This document shows positions 25,076-33,357 of a stretch of 51,581 nt of DNA, piece by piece (position 1 is the first letter of the stretch; each line of letters starts with the position of its first letter). The stretch is taken from the NCBI GenBank assembly GCA_039714535.1, contig JBDLJC010000023.1, forward strand, positions 1 to 51,581, given 5' to 3'. The notes beneath the pieces were generated by a model that saw only the letters and a list, made by a program, of their open reading frames with translations, did not search any database and was not told where the DNA came from. The position numbers and the translations under genes were made by a program. This DNA comes from JAGXFP01 sp039714535. GTDB lineage: Bacteria; Desulfobacterota; Desulfobulbia; Desulfobulbales; JAGXFP01.

Positions 25076-25972
25076 TTAATAATTTGCACCAGTATGGTAG
25101 CTGATGGCGCCGGTCGGGCAATCATCACGGCAACGGCCACAGTTATCACACTTGGTCCAGTTAAATTGCTTTGTTCCGCTTGTTTCCTGATTCTTAAGAA
25201 CCATAGGATCAAGATCATAAGGACATGCCTGGTCACATTTGCCACAGTCAATACATTGATCAGGTTCCAGCCGAATTCGCCAAAGCCGTTTTGCCCCGAG
25301 TAGTGCGAGTCCGGCCCCGGAGGGGCAGAAATAGCGGCACAGCATTCGGGAATTTGCAAATATTTCAAATAATAGAATAAAGAACAGCAAGCCGGCGCCG
25401 GCCGCGCTGACCTGCTGATGGGTAAAAAGATAGATCAGTTCCCGACCCAGAATATGCGGCGGATCAAAGATCGCCAGTAACGGAGTCGCCATAAAAAACG
25501 ATAAAACCAGTAGTATCGTCAGGACCGGATAACTTGAGTCCTTCAAGTTGAATTTATAATGGAGGCCGATTCTGGAAAATATCTTGTTCAAGGACATGTT
25601 AAGTTCGAGAATGAAACCAACCGGACACATCCAAGAGCAAAAGAATCGGCCTAGAATAATGGTCAGGATGAGGGGGGCCATGGCGGCGAGCAGGAGAGGG
25701 ATAAAGATAACCCTGCCAGCCAGCCAGGAATCAAATAGGGCAAGGGGGTGGGCCAGATAGATGCTTTTGAAACTGAAGATCCAGGTGTCTCCTGACCATG
25801 GCGATAGCGACGGCAGGGGCAGTTGGCCCTGAACTATTCTGGACGGAAACCATTCAGCCGGATTTTGGGTCGTCAACGGAATCAGGACAATAATTAACAG
25901 TATTGCCAGTTGGGCCAGCCTGCGCAGAGGTTTGACTGGGAACTTTTTCTTGACGGGGTCTTTGCTTTTCAT
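25076..25972 (-). CDS. napH: NapH, membrane iron-sulfur subunit of a quinol dehydrogenase
   Basis: The ATG at 25972 with AGGGGG eight bases upstream gives 298 residues; a GTG two codons earlier overlaps the napG stop (GTGA) but is too close to the Shine-Dalgarno. Four or five membrane helices carry the two CxxxCP motifs (CSWMCPVG and CRYFCPSG). The C-terminal cytoplasmic part has two 4Fe-4S clusters (CIDCGKCDQACP and CDNCGRCRDDCP). With NapG it takes electrons from menaquinol and passes them toward periplasmic acceptors. No NapC is present, so NapGH is the obvious quinol route here. Confidence 0.9.
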   Translation of the reverse strand: MKSKDPVKKKFPVKPLRRLAQLAILLIIVLIPLTTQNPAEWFPSRIVQGQLPLPSLSPWSGDTWIFSFKSIYLAHPLALFDSWLAGRVIFIPLLLAAMAPLILTIILGRFFCSWMCPVGFILELNMSLNKIFSRIGLHYKFNLKDSSYPVLTILLVLSFFMATPLLAIFDPPHILGRELIYLFTHQQVSAAGAGLLFFILLFEIFANSRMLCRYFCPSGAGLALLGAKRLWRIRLEPDQCIDCGKCDQACPYDLDPMVLKNQETSGTKQFNWTKCDNCGRCRDDCPTGAISYHTGANY

Positions 25973-25974
25973 GG

Positions 25975-26730
25975 TCACAACCCCCTGATCACTCTGATGG
26001 CTGGTAGTTTTCCGGTGCCACCGCTACGACCGATTACGTTCCTGACCATTGCCGCATAGCGCTCTTCGAACAAAGTCAACTTTATGTCCCTGTTCATCTG
26101 GGACGCGGCGATATGTTTTCTGACCGGGCAGACAAAGTTGCACATGCCGCAACCTATACAACTGTCAGGGTCAACATACGGCCTGATGCCGGTGCCTTCG
26201 CTAAGGGTTCCTCCTGGAGGGCGATCACGTAAAGCCTTATCTTTGAGGGGGCAGTTATAATAGCATTCACCGCACGAATCGTATTGCCAGGCCAGACAGA
26301 GATTGCGATCAAGAATCGAGGTGCCGATCTTGAATTCATTCGGTACGTTGGCCAAGACCTCTTTCCGGTTAACGATCCGGCGCAGCGCCCCGGATGGACA
26401 GGCCGCTCCGCAACGGAGAAACTTACCAAGGGGCCGGTCTTTGCCATCTTTTCCTCTCTGTTGGCAAAGGTAACAGGGGGTCTGCAGGGGGGCGATATAA
26501 GGTGTGTGAAACAATGCCCCTGCCGTCAGGCCGAAGGCCTTGATGCTGTCATATGGACAGGCTTCGACGCATTTCCCGCAGCGGATACACTTGGCCAGAA
26601 AATCCGGGCTGGCGCCGGGAGGACGGAGTATGTTATTTGGGAGGGCAGCCCCCATCGGCAGGAATGAAACAGCCCCGAGCAGACCGGCTTGCTGGAGAAA
26701 TGTTCTTCTGTCAATATTGTTGTCTGCCAT
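25975..26730 (-). CDS. napG: NapG, periplasmic 4Fe-4S ferredoxin-type subunit
   Basis: A 251-residue protein with a twin-arginine signal (DRRTFLQQAGLLGA, residues 7-20), so it is exported folded. Four Cys-rich cluster sites follow: CIRCGKCVEACP, CYLC with CGAACP, CLAW with CGECYYNCP, and CIGCGMCNFVCP. NapG docks to NapH and relays electrons from the quinol pool. Its ATG overlaps the stop of the preceding lipoprotein gene by one base (TGATG), and its stop abuts napH, so translation of all three is coupled. Confidence 0.92.
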   Translation of the reverse strand: MADNNIDRRTFLQQAGLLGAVSFLPMGAALPNNILRPPGASPDFLAKCIRCGKCVEACPYDSIKAFGLTAGALFHTPYIAPLQTPCYLCQQRGKDGKDRPLGKFLRCGAACPSGALRRIVNRKEVLANVPNEFKIGTSILDRNLCLAWQYDSCGECYYNCPLKDKALRDRPPGGTLSEGTGIRPYVDPDSCIGCGMCNFVCPVRKHIAASQMNRDIKLTLFEERYAAMVRNVIGRSGGTGKLPAIRVIRGL

Positions 26731-27131
26731 CAGGACCGCTCCTCCTCAAGTAGAACCAGATCATATTTTCTGCCCTTGATCTGGTAGGGGGAGACAAGCC
26801 TGCCCCGGATCGTGATAAAACTTGCTTCCTTGGGGGACATTCCTTTCGTGATTACCCATAATTTATTAGTCGAGCCCTTTAGTCGGTAAGGTTGCTCGCT
26901 GACAAACTCAAAGGCCAGGCCTGTTTCCACGACCCCGGAGACTTCAACCTGACTATTCAGATATTTCTGTAGATCCTGAAAGAGATCGTCAACCGCGAGA
27001 AAATCGCCGGTTTTTTCTGTCGAAGCAGAAATCTCAAAGTCAATATCTCGGCGAGATTCAGTACAGGATGCAATCAGCACCACGACAAAACAGAGCAGGA
27101 TCGTCAGCAATGTTCTGGTAAGCTGCAACAT
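26730..27131 (-). CDS. Small lipoprotein between napA and napG, unknown function
   Basis: About 133 residues from the ATG at 27131 (a TTG at 27152 is the alternative). The signal peptide ends in a good lipobox, VLIASC. The mature part has no motif I can name. Its C-terminal half alternates strands (VEVSGVVETG, NKLWVITKG, FITIRGRLVSPYQIKGRKYDLVLLEE), a pattern reminiscent of an OB-fold, similar to the small tRNA-anti-like or NirD-like folds, but this is only an impression. The position, one base overlap with napG and directly after napA, implies a role in the nitrate-reductase pathway. No haem motif is present, so it is not a NapB. Confidence 0.7.
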   Translation of the reverse strand: MLQLTRTLLTILLCFVVVLIASCTESRRDIDFEISASTEKTGDFLAVDDLFQDLQKYLNSQVEVSGVVETGLAFEFVSEQPYRLKGSTNKLWVITKGMSPKEASFITIRGRLVSPYQIKGRKYDLVLLEEERS

Positions 27132-27196
27132 TATATCTCTCAATTTAATCAATTAGCCGGATGGGAGATCACCTGCCCATCCGGCTTGGAGAAACA

Positions 27197-29620
27197 TCAG
27201 GCCTTGCTTAATTTGATCGCACAGACCTTGTAGTCAGGTTCCTTGGCCCCGGAAAGGCTCTTCAGGTCATCAATGGTAAGTTTATTAATAAGCTTGGTCT
27301 CATCGAACCAGGGCACAAAAACCATGCCGGGCCTAGCCCTATCAGTTACCCAGACGGGCAGGACGATCTCTCCCCGTCGGGAAGTAAGTTTCAGAGGCTG
27401 ACCATTGCTGACGCCAATATCTTGGGCGTCTTCCGGTGACACCTCCACATAGGCATTTGGATTCATCTCTTTGAGCATTTTTACCCGCATGGTCATGGTG
27501 CCGGAATGCCAGTGCTCAATGACCCGGCCAGTGTTAAGCACGTAGGGGTAATCTTTATCCGGCATCTCGTAATCGAGACCGGCGGCCAGAACCCGGATAA
27601 TTGCTTTTGGTTTGGCATCTTTATGAAAGGGATGAGCGCCATAATAATTGACCGGTCCCGCCAGTCCTTTTTCTTCAAGATGCTGGTCGTAATAGGTCAC
27701 AAAACCGGTCTTGTATGAGCTCTGTAATCCACCGAAGTTCTGCAATGCCCGAGCCTTATTGATGAAACGCTTGGCCGAGCCGCGATTGTTGAAATCGGTG
27801 GAAGGACAGGGCCAGGTACAACCGCCGGAGTGGGCTTTTAGTTTTTTGTAGGTAGCGCCCCAGAGATCGACATCCTGACCCTTGGTGGCGAGGCGGTATT
27901 CATTCCAGGCCTGCTCTTCGGTTTCAAACCCGAGGCCGAAAACTTTTTTGGTCTTATGACGTTTGCCGGTTTGAGGATCTATCATTCGGAAGCTGGTCTT
28001 TCTGCCAAGTTTCTTGGCGACCCGTTTGGCAACTTCAACCACCTGCCAGAAATCAGATTTCGCGCCTTTGGGTGGCTCAACCAGTTTGGGGATAAATTGG
28101 GAGCGGCGATCGGTCTGGCCCATTACTCCTTCTTTCTCAACCCACATTGAGGAGGGCAGGATGACCGAGGCAAACTGGGTGGTCTGGGTGGGGTAGACAT
28201 CACTGACGACAGTAAATGCCTCAGCCAAGGCCTTACGATATTTGGTGCAGTTAGGCAGGCTCTGGGCCGGATTTGTGGTATTTACCCACATGGCTTTGAT
28301 CTTTTTATCTGACAGGTTCATAAACATTTTAATCGCGTGAGCGGATGGTTTTATGGGCATCTGTTCTACCGGCACTCCCCAGATATCAGCCATCTGGGCC
28401 CGGTGCTTGGCATTGGCAACAGCCCGATGCCCCGGTAAGAGATGGGTCAGGCCTCCCTGCTCACGGGTGCCCCCGCAGGCATTGGGTTGACCGGTTAGGG
28501 ACAGGGCATCACAGCCCGGTCGACCTATCTTGCCGGTTAGCAGATTAAGGTTGGAGATCTGGCAGTTAAGATGGACCCCCTTGGTTCTTTCATTAATACC
28601 CATGGTCCAGATGGTCATGGCGGTACGGCCCTTGGCGCCGATTGCTCTGGCCGCTTTTCTGATGTCGGCGGCAGGAACCTCGACCAGATCAGCAACTTTT
28701 TCCGGGGTATAATCGGCCAGGAATTTTTTGTAGGATTCGAGATCGGTAAACTCACCTTTCGTTTTCAAGCCGACTCTGAACGCACAGTATTTCAGATGTT
28801 CATGATCTAGCAGGTCCTCTGCCACGATCACCTGGGCCATGGCATTAAGCAGGTACATGTCATAACCAGGCTTAAACTTAAGGTGCAGGTCGGAATAGCG
28901 GGCGGTTGGGGTGTATCTAGGGTCGGCTACTATAACTTTGACCTTATCCGGATAGGCGCTTTTACGGTCAATTACTCTTCGGAATAACATGGGATGGTTC
29001 TCGGCCATATTGGAACCAATGAGAAAGAACACGTCACATGCTTCAAAATCATCGTAACCACCAGCCGGTTCATCGGCGCCAAAGGTGTTAAGATAACCAC
29101 CAACTGCTGAGGCCATACAGAGGCGCGGATTGCCTTCTACATTGGCTGTGCCGATAATGCCTTTAAATAGCTTGTTGGCTGCAAAGGCTTCCTGGGTGGT
29201 ATTCTGGCCGGAGCCATACCAGGCGACACTATCCACGCCATTTGCCTTGATCGATTCGACAAACTTGTCCGCTATAAGATCAAGGGCGTTATTCCAGCTA
29301 ACCTCTTTATATTTGCCGTCAGCTTTGCGGACCATCGGTTTGGTCAGGCGGTCTTTGCCATACATGATATGAGGAAGGGAGTAGCCTTTCATGCACAGGC
29401 GACCGAAGTTAACTGGGCTGTCGGCGTCGCCCTTGACGGCCACCACTTTGCCATCTCTGACCCCGGCCAGGACGGTGCAGCCGACCCCGCAGAATCGGCA
29501 TTGGGCTCTGCCGTACTCAATTGCTGAATCCGCCAACGCCTCTCCTGTTGGCAGGCCGGCCATGGTGATCGCTGCGGTAGCTGCGGATGCCTTGATAAAA
29601 TCACGTCTGCTAACCTTCAT
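27197..29620 (-). CDS. napA: NapA, catalytic subunit of periplasmic nitrate reductase
   Basis: From the ATG at 29618-29620, with GGAGG upstream, the protein is 807 residues. It has a Tat signal (SRRDFIKASAATAA) and one N-terminal 4Fe-4S cluster (Cys at about 41, 44, 48 and 76). NPRLCMAS at about 164-171 supplies the Cys that should ligate molybdenum in NapA-type enzymes. NAMAQVIV, the molybdopterin-binding blocks and the C-terminal VLNTGRVIEHWHSGTMT are standard. It reduces nitrate to nitrite in the periplasm using bis-MGD. No NapB cytochrome is encoded nearby, as in monomeric Desulfovibrio-type NapA. An upstream inverted repeat may be its operator. A formate-dehydrogenase reading is less likely given the Cys (not SeCys) context and napD, napG and napH. 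Confidence 0.92.
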   Translation of the reverse strand: MKVSRRDFIKASAATAAITMAGLPTGEALADSAIEYGRAQCRFCGVGCTVLAGVRDGKVVAVKGDADSPVNFGRLCMKGYSLPHIMYGKDRLTKPMVRKADGKYKEVSWNNALDLIADKFVESIKANGVDSVAWYGSGQNTTQEAFAANKLFKGIIGTANVEGNPRLCMASAVGGYLNTFGADEPAGGYDDFEACDVFFLIGSNMAENHPMLFRRVIDRKSAYPDKVKVIVADPRYTPTARYSDLHLKFKPGYDMYLLNAMAQVIVAEDLLDHEHLKYCAFRVGLKTKGEFTDLESYKKFLADYTPEKVADLVEVPAADIRKAARAIGAKGRTAMTIWTMGINERTKGVHLNCQISNLNLLTGKIGRPGCDALSLTGQPNACGGTREQGGLTHLLPGHRAVANAKHRAQMADIWGVPVEQMPIKPSAHAIKMFMNLSDKKIKAMWVNTTNPAQSLPNCTKYRKALAEAFTVVSDVYPTQTTQFASVILPSSMWVEKEGVMGQTDRRSQFIPKLVEPPKGAKSDFWQVVEVAKRVAKKLGRKTSFRMIDPQTGKRHKTKKVFGLGFETEEQAWNEYRLATKGQDVDLWGATYKKLKAHSGGCTWPCPSTDFNNRGSAKRFINKARALQNFGGLQSSYKTGFVTYYDQHLEEKGLAGPVNYYGAHPFHKDAKPKAIIRVLAAGLDYEMPDKDYPYVLNTGRVIEHWHSGTMTMRVKMLKEMNPNAYVEVSPEDAQDIGVSNGQPLKLTSRRGEIVLPVWVTDRARPGMVFVPWFDETKLINKLTIDDLKSLSGAKEPDYKVCAIKLSKA

Positions 29621-29684
29621 CTCTATCCTCCTCCCTCTCTCATTGTCGTTCAATATGAAGACGATCTGAATAAAAAAAGTCTAT

Positions 29685-29705
29685 CACAACTAACAACCAG
29701 TTGTG
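29685..29705. promoter_or_regulatory. Inverted repeat upstream of napA, candidate operator
   Basis: CACAACT (29685-29691) and AGTTGTG (29699-29705) form a perfect 7-base inverted repeat around seven bases, 65 bases upstream of the napA ATG. A TTGCAC overlaps its outer arm on the minus strand, so a regulator bound here could contact polymerase. The half-sites face the opposite way to an FNR or HcpR site, so the regulator is unknown. Confidence 0.4.
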
Positions 29706-29770
29706 CAATAAAAAAGCACATACCGTGCCATGGGGATTGTCTAGTAATATCAGTGGGTTGGCTTCTTGGG

Positions 29771-29820
29771 GTTACCATGTGGTTACAAGGGGAGATGCAA
29801 GGTCGCTACCGCATGGTAAC
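29771..29820. repeat. Perfect 9-base inverted repeat with a 32-base spacer
   Basis: GTTACCATG (29771-29779) and CATGGTAAC (29812-29820) are exact inverted copies. They lie in the 467-base gap between the divergent napA and GNAT genes. The spacer is not T-rich on either side, so it is not a terminator. A large-loop RNA or a looping protein site are both possible. Confidence 0.4.
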
Positions 29821-29859
29821 GGCATTAAGCTAAAGTAGTATCTTGTTGGGTCGAAAACA

Positions 29860-29934
29860 GTGAATAGAACACTGGTTAGTTTATTGTTTCTTGGTTTAGT
29901 TGTTTTTTGTTGCGGTAGCGGTTCATTATTGTAG
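29860..29934 (+). CDS. Possible 24-residue lipoprotein, very short
   Basis: From a GTG at 29860 the frame reads MNRTLVSLLFLGLVVFCCGSGS plus two Leu and a stop. That is a signal peptide followed by a lipobox-like VVFC and almost no mature part, similar in plan to entericidin-type peptides. No strong ribosome-binding site is visible and the start is a GTG, so chance or the remnant of a longer lipoprotein is likely. The bases from 29935 to 30087 show no other gene. Confidence 0.2.
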   Translation: MNRTLVSLLFLGLVVFCCGSGSLL

Positions 29935-30087
29935 AGTTTAGTAATGCGAAGTGCGGGTGTCGCTGTCAGTTTCAATGACGATTTGCTCGTGCTTGGTGGC
30001 GGAAAAAGTTTCCGTTGTTTAGCAAATTTGTTTCTGGAAATCTCAGCCATATCAAATATTAAATCAGTTTAAAACAAGGCAGATTAA

Positions 30088-30732
30088 ATGGAATTCAATA
30101 TCAGAAAATCTCAGCCAGAAGATGGTCCATTTCTGGCCGATATGATCATGATGGCCGGCCGCAATCATATTTCCAGGGCGATTCTGGAGTACCTTTTGGG
30201 CGGTAAGCCGAACGACTGTATGACTTTCCTCCAGATGCTACTGATTACCCAGACCCCGCATCTTTTTCACCATACCCGCTATATGATTGCAGAGAACTCC
30301 GACGGGCCGGCTGCTGTGATGAGTGGCTATGATCCCAAGGTTATGGGGTACCAGGCCTTTCACGCAGCTATCCCTGAGGTCAGCCCGATTCTCGGCTGGT
30401 CCGTGGCGGAAGAGAATCTTGTTAAAGAGCGCACCGATAAATTAGTGCCTTGCATGCCGCAGATAGTTGATGGCGCCTGGGTGGTTGATCGTGGAGCGAC
30501 CAAGCTGGAAGACAGGCGTCAGGGGGCGGCCAGCAAATTGCTTGCCGAGATTTTGGCTGAGGGTAAGGGACTTGGCTTTGGTTTGGCCCAGAGCAGTGTC
30601 TTTATCGGTAATGAGCCTGGGCTTAAATTGTATGAAAAAGCCGGTTTCTCGATAGTCGAAGAGAAAGCGGATGAATTTTTCGAGAAAATGATTGGGGCGC
30701 CGGGGATGGTAACTTTGACGAAGGAACTCTAG
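30088..30732 (+). CDS. GNAT-family N-acetyltransferase
   Basis: A 214-residue protein. The N-terminus (IRKSQPEDGPFLADMI) is typical of GNAT domains. The acetyl-CoA-binding motif A appears as LEDRRQGAASKLLAEILAEGKGLG, and the C-terminal NEPGLKLYEKAGFSIVEE is the characteristic last helix and strand. A family-atypical insert of about 60 residues lies between beta strands 1 and 4 (about 45-105). The substrate cannot be inferred; family members acetylate amines of small molecules or proteins. The ATG has AAGG eight bases upstream. A strong terminator follows 28 bases after the stop. Confidence 0.82.
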   Translation: MEFNIRKSQPEDGPFLADMIMMAGRNHISRAILEYLLGGKPNDCMTFLQMLLITQTPHLFHHTRYMIAENSDGPAAVMSGYDPKVMGYQAFHAAIPEVSPILGWSVAEENLVKERTDKLVPCMPQIVDGAWVVDRGATKLEDRRQGAASKLLAEILAEGKGLGFGLAQSSVFIGNEPGLKLYEKAGFSIVEEKADEFFEKMIGAPGMVTLTKEL

Positions 30733-30760
30733 GGTTAAGTCTTAAAAATTGTTGGATTTT

Positions 30761-30802
30761 AAAAGCGGCGTGCGGATTGTTCCGATTACGCCGCTTTTTT
30801 TT
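30761..30802 (+). terminator. Intrinsic terminator of the GNAT gene
   Basis: AAAAGCGGCGT and ACGCCGCTTTT (with inner CGGA/TCCG) form a long stem around a short loop, followed by eight T's at 30795-30802. It lies between the GNAT stop and the tex start. Confidence 0.9.
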
Positions 30803-30821
30803 GTTAAAGAGGTTTGAAGTC

Positions 30822-32945
30822 ATGGGTCAGTACCACAATATTATTGCTGAAGAGTTACAGATCAGGGTTGCGCAGGTGGCTGCCACTGCATCTTTACTGG
30901 CTGATGGCGGCACAGTACCTTTTATTGCCCGTTATCGTAAAGAGGCCACCGGTTTACTGGACGAAAACCAGATCACTGCTGTTCGGGATCGGCTCAGTCA
31001 GCTGGCCGAGCTTGATAAACGGCGGCAGGCCATGGTCGAATCTCTCTCCGAACGAGATCTGTTAAGCAAAGAATTGCATCAGGCGATTATTGGCGCCGGC
31101 AACCTGACTGTCCTCGAAGATATCTATCTGCCCCATCGACCAAAGCGCAGGACCAGAGGTATGATTGCCAGGGAAAAAGGGCTGGAACCGCTGGCCCGCC
31201 TGATCTTCGCCCAGGGTAATTCGCCGGTGCGAGTCGAGACCTTTGTTAATCCCCGCAAAGAGGTGCATTCGGCCGATGAGGCTCTGGCGGGGGCTCGTGA
31301 TATCATGGCAGAGTGGCTTAGCGAGGATTCTTTTGCCAGGGCCGGGTTACGAAAGCTTTTTACCGACAACGCAATTATCGGTTCGACGGTAATCAAGAGT
31401 AAGCGGGAGAGCGGGCTTAAATTCAGGGATTATTTCGACTGGCGGGAACCCGCGGCCAAGGTGCCCAGCCATCGGCTATTGGCGATGTTTCGTGGAGAGA
31501 AAGAAAAGTTTCTGAGCCTGACGATTCGTCCTCCGGAGGAGGATGCCTTAAAAAAAATGCGCCATCAATTTGTAAAGAATGGCAACTGGTCAGGGCTGCA
31601 GGTTACCCTGGCAATAGCCGACTGCTTTAAGCGGCTGCTTGGCCCGTCCCTTGAAAACGAATTACGCTCAAAACTTAAAGAACGGGCAGACCTCCAGGCA
31701 ATCCAGGTTTTTGCCGATAATTTACGGGAATTGCTGTTGGCTCCGCCCCTGGGACAGAAGCGGGTAATGGCCCTTGATCCGGGCTTCAGGTCTGGCGCTA
31801 AATTGGTCTGTCTGAACGGGCAGGGTAGGCTTCTTCATTGCAGCACCATCTATCCGACCCAGTCTGAAAAGCAGAAAACCGAGGCCAGCCAGGTCGTCAT
31901 CGGACTTTGCCGAAAACATCAAATTGAGGCCATTGCCATTGGTAACGGCACCGCCGGCCGGGAGACTGAGGCCTTTATCCGGGGCCTGGATCTTTCGCCC
32001 AAGCCGGTCATTGCCATGGTCGATGAAAGCGGCGCTTCGATTTATTCGGCCTCGGAGACCGCCCAGGCCGAGTTCCCCGATCATGATTTGACGGTACGCG
32101 GTTCGATTTCGATCGGCAGACGTCTGCAGGATCCATTGGCTGAATTGATCAAGCTTGATCCCAAGGCCATTGGCGTCGGTCAATATCAGCATGACGTCAA
32201 TCAGGCGGCGCTCCGAAAAAGTCTGGAGGATGTGGTGGAGAGCTGCGTTAACAAGGTTGGGGTTGAGGTAAATACGGCAAGTGTTGAATTGCTTACCCTG
32301 GTCTCCGGGCTTGGAAAGACTCTGGCCGCAAATATTATCACCTGGCGGCATGAACACGGCCCTTTTCTTAGGCGGCGGCAACTCTTGGATGTACCTCGTC
32401 TGGGAGCCAAGGCCTATGAACAATGCGCTGGTTTCATCCGAATTTCTGGTGGCGAAAACCCCCTTGATGGTAGTGGAGTTCATCCGGAGCAGTACAAAAT
32501 TGTTGAGCAGATGGCCCGGGATGCTGGTTGCCGGGTTGAAGAATTGATGGCAGAGGCAGCAAGAAGGCAAGGGATCAAAGTCGGTGATTATGTCAGCGAG
32601 ACGGTGGGGTTGCCTACCTTAAACGATATTATGGCGGAGCTGGCCAAACCGGGGCGTGATCCCCGGGCCAATTTTAGTGAGTTTGCCTTTGCTGAAGGGA
32701 TCAATAGCATGGAAGACCTTGAGCCTGGGATGAGATTGCCGGGGATTATCACCAATGTCACCAAGTTCGGGGCCTTTGTCGATATCGGTGTCCATCAGGA
32801 TGGGCTGATCCATATCAGTCAACTGGCCGATCGCTTCGTCAAGGATCCGGCTGATGTGGTAAGAGTCCGTCAGCAGGTAATGGTGCGCCTGCTGGAAATA
32901 GATCTGCCGAGAAAACGGATTGCCTTGTCCCTTCGCGGGGTCTGA
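30822..32945 (+). CDS. tex: Tex-type RNA-binding transcription accessory protein
   Basis: The ATG at 30822 with AGAGG upstream gives 707 residues; the frame extends 15 codons further but over the terminator. Tex architecture is visible from start to end: the N-terminal helical region with VPFIARYRKEATGLLDENQI, the YqgF-like domain with ALDPGFRSGAKLV, helix-hairpin-helix motifs (LVSGLGKTLAANIITWR, LLDVPRLGAKAYEQCAGFIRI), and a C-terminal S1 domain (GMRLPGIITNVTKFGAFVDIGVHQDGLIHISQL). Tex binds single-stranded nucleic acid and affects transcription and stress tolerance in several bacteria. It stands alone, facing the zinc-ribbon gene. Confidence 0.95.
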   Translation: MGQYHNIIAEELQIRVAQVAATASLLADGGTVPFIARYRKEATGLLDENQITAVRDRLSQLAELDKRRQAMVESLSERDLLSKELHQAIIGAGNLTVLEDIYLPHRPKRRTRGMIAREKGLEPLARLIFAQGNSPVRVETFVNPRKEVHSADEALAGARDIMAEWLSEDSFARAGLRKLFTDNAIIGSTVIKSKRESGLKFRDYFDWREPAAKVPSHRLLAMFRGEKEKFLSLTIRPPEEDALKKMRHQFVKNGNWSGLQVTLAIADCFKRLLGPSLENELRSKLKERADLQAIQVFADNLRELLLAPPLGQKRVMALDPGFRSGAKLVCLNGQGRLLHCSTIYPTQSEKQKTEASQVVIGLCRKHQIEAIAIGNGTAGRETEAFIRGLDLSPKPVIAMVDESGASIYSASETAQAEFPDHDLTVRGSISIGRRLQDPLAELIKLDPKAIGVGQYQHDVNQAALRKSLEDVVESCVNKVGVEVNTASVELLTLVSGLGKTLAANIITWRHEHGPFLRRRQLLDVPRLGAKAYEQCAGFIRISGGENPLDGSGVHPEQYKIVEQMARDAGCRVEELMAEAARRQGIKVGDYVSETVGLPTLNDIMAELAKPGRDPRANFSEFAFAEGINSMEDLEPGMRLPGIITNVTKFGAFVDIGVHQDGLIHISQLADRFVKDPADVVRVRQQVMVRLLEIDLPRKRIALSLRGV

Positions 32946-32973
32946 TGCTAAAGTTTCGCCCCAGATTTCTTAG

Positions 32974-33216
32974 TTAAAGCTGTGGATCAATATTGCCGGG
33001 ACCGCCGCAATCCGGGGTATAACAGGTGACATTCTTGAATTCGCAATCCTTGTGACAGCTCGGGCAGGTGTTAGGTGAGCTGGCGGCTGTCAGCAGGAAG
33101 CCGCAGCTCCCGCATTTCCAGTAGGTCAGGCCGCAACTGGGACAGAGAGCGGCACTGGCTGGGTCGGTAACAGTCTGGCCGCAATTCAAACAGCTTTTTT
33201 CACTCTTATCGGTCAT
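32974..33216 (-). CDS. Small multi-CxxC zinc-ribbon or rubredoxin-like protein
   Basis: An 80-residue protein with five or six Cys pairs: CLNCG, CPSCG, CGSCG, CPSCH, and a C-terminal CYTPDCGG. The spacing suggests two zinc ribbons or a rubredoxin-like knuckle. The closing CYTPDCGGPGNIDPQL is distinctive. I do not recognise a named family with certainty. Such proteins often act as metal-binding adaptors or electron carriers. A ribosome-binding site (GGAGG) precedes the ATG. It lies between convergent tex and the OmpA-lipoprotein gene, 141 bases downstream of the latter. Confidence 0.65.
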   Translation of the reverse strand: MTDKSEKSCLNCGQTVTDPASAALCPSCGLTYWKCGSCGFLLTAASSPNTCPSCHKDCEFKNVTCYTPDCGGPGNIDPQL

Positions 33217-33357
33217 TCTAATAATCCTCCTTATGGAAAGCTTCTTTTCTTTCTTTGGTAAATCCGGGCCAGAAAGGTTGCTGGCACGTATTCCCTTTTA
33301 AAGATGTTGGGTACTCCTGGCCGGAAACCGAAGAGTAGGAGTCTCCTTAGTAGCGGT

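Noticed and set aside
24794..25368. 108-codon minus-strand frame overlapping napH and napD
   Set aside because: It is out of frame with the Cys clusters of NapH and carries no motif of its own.
29685..29705. FNR or HcpR binding site upstream of napA
   Set aside because: The half-sites are CACAA...TTGTG, facing outward, whereas the FNR/CRP pattern is TTGTGA...TCACAA. The symmetry does not fit.
29772..30050. 92-codon minus-strand open frame in the napA-GNAT gap
   Set aside because: Composition is low in complexity, rich in Lys, Pro and Ser, with no ribosome-binding site, and it crosses the inverted repeat.
31722..32570. 282-codon open frame antisense to tex
   Set aside because: It lies entirely inside tex, which has clear domains in its own frame. 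The antisense product has no recognisable motif or ribosome-binding site, so it is a codon-bias shadow.
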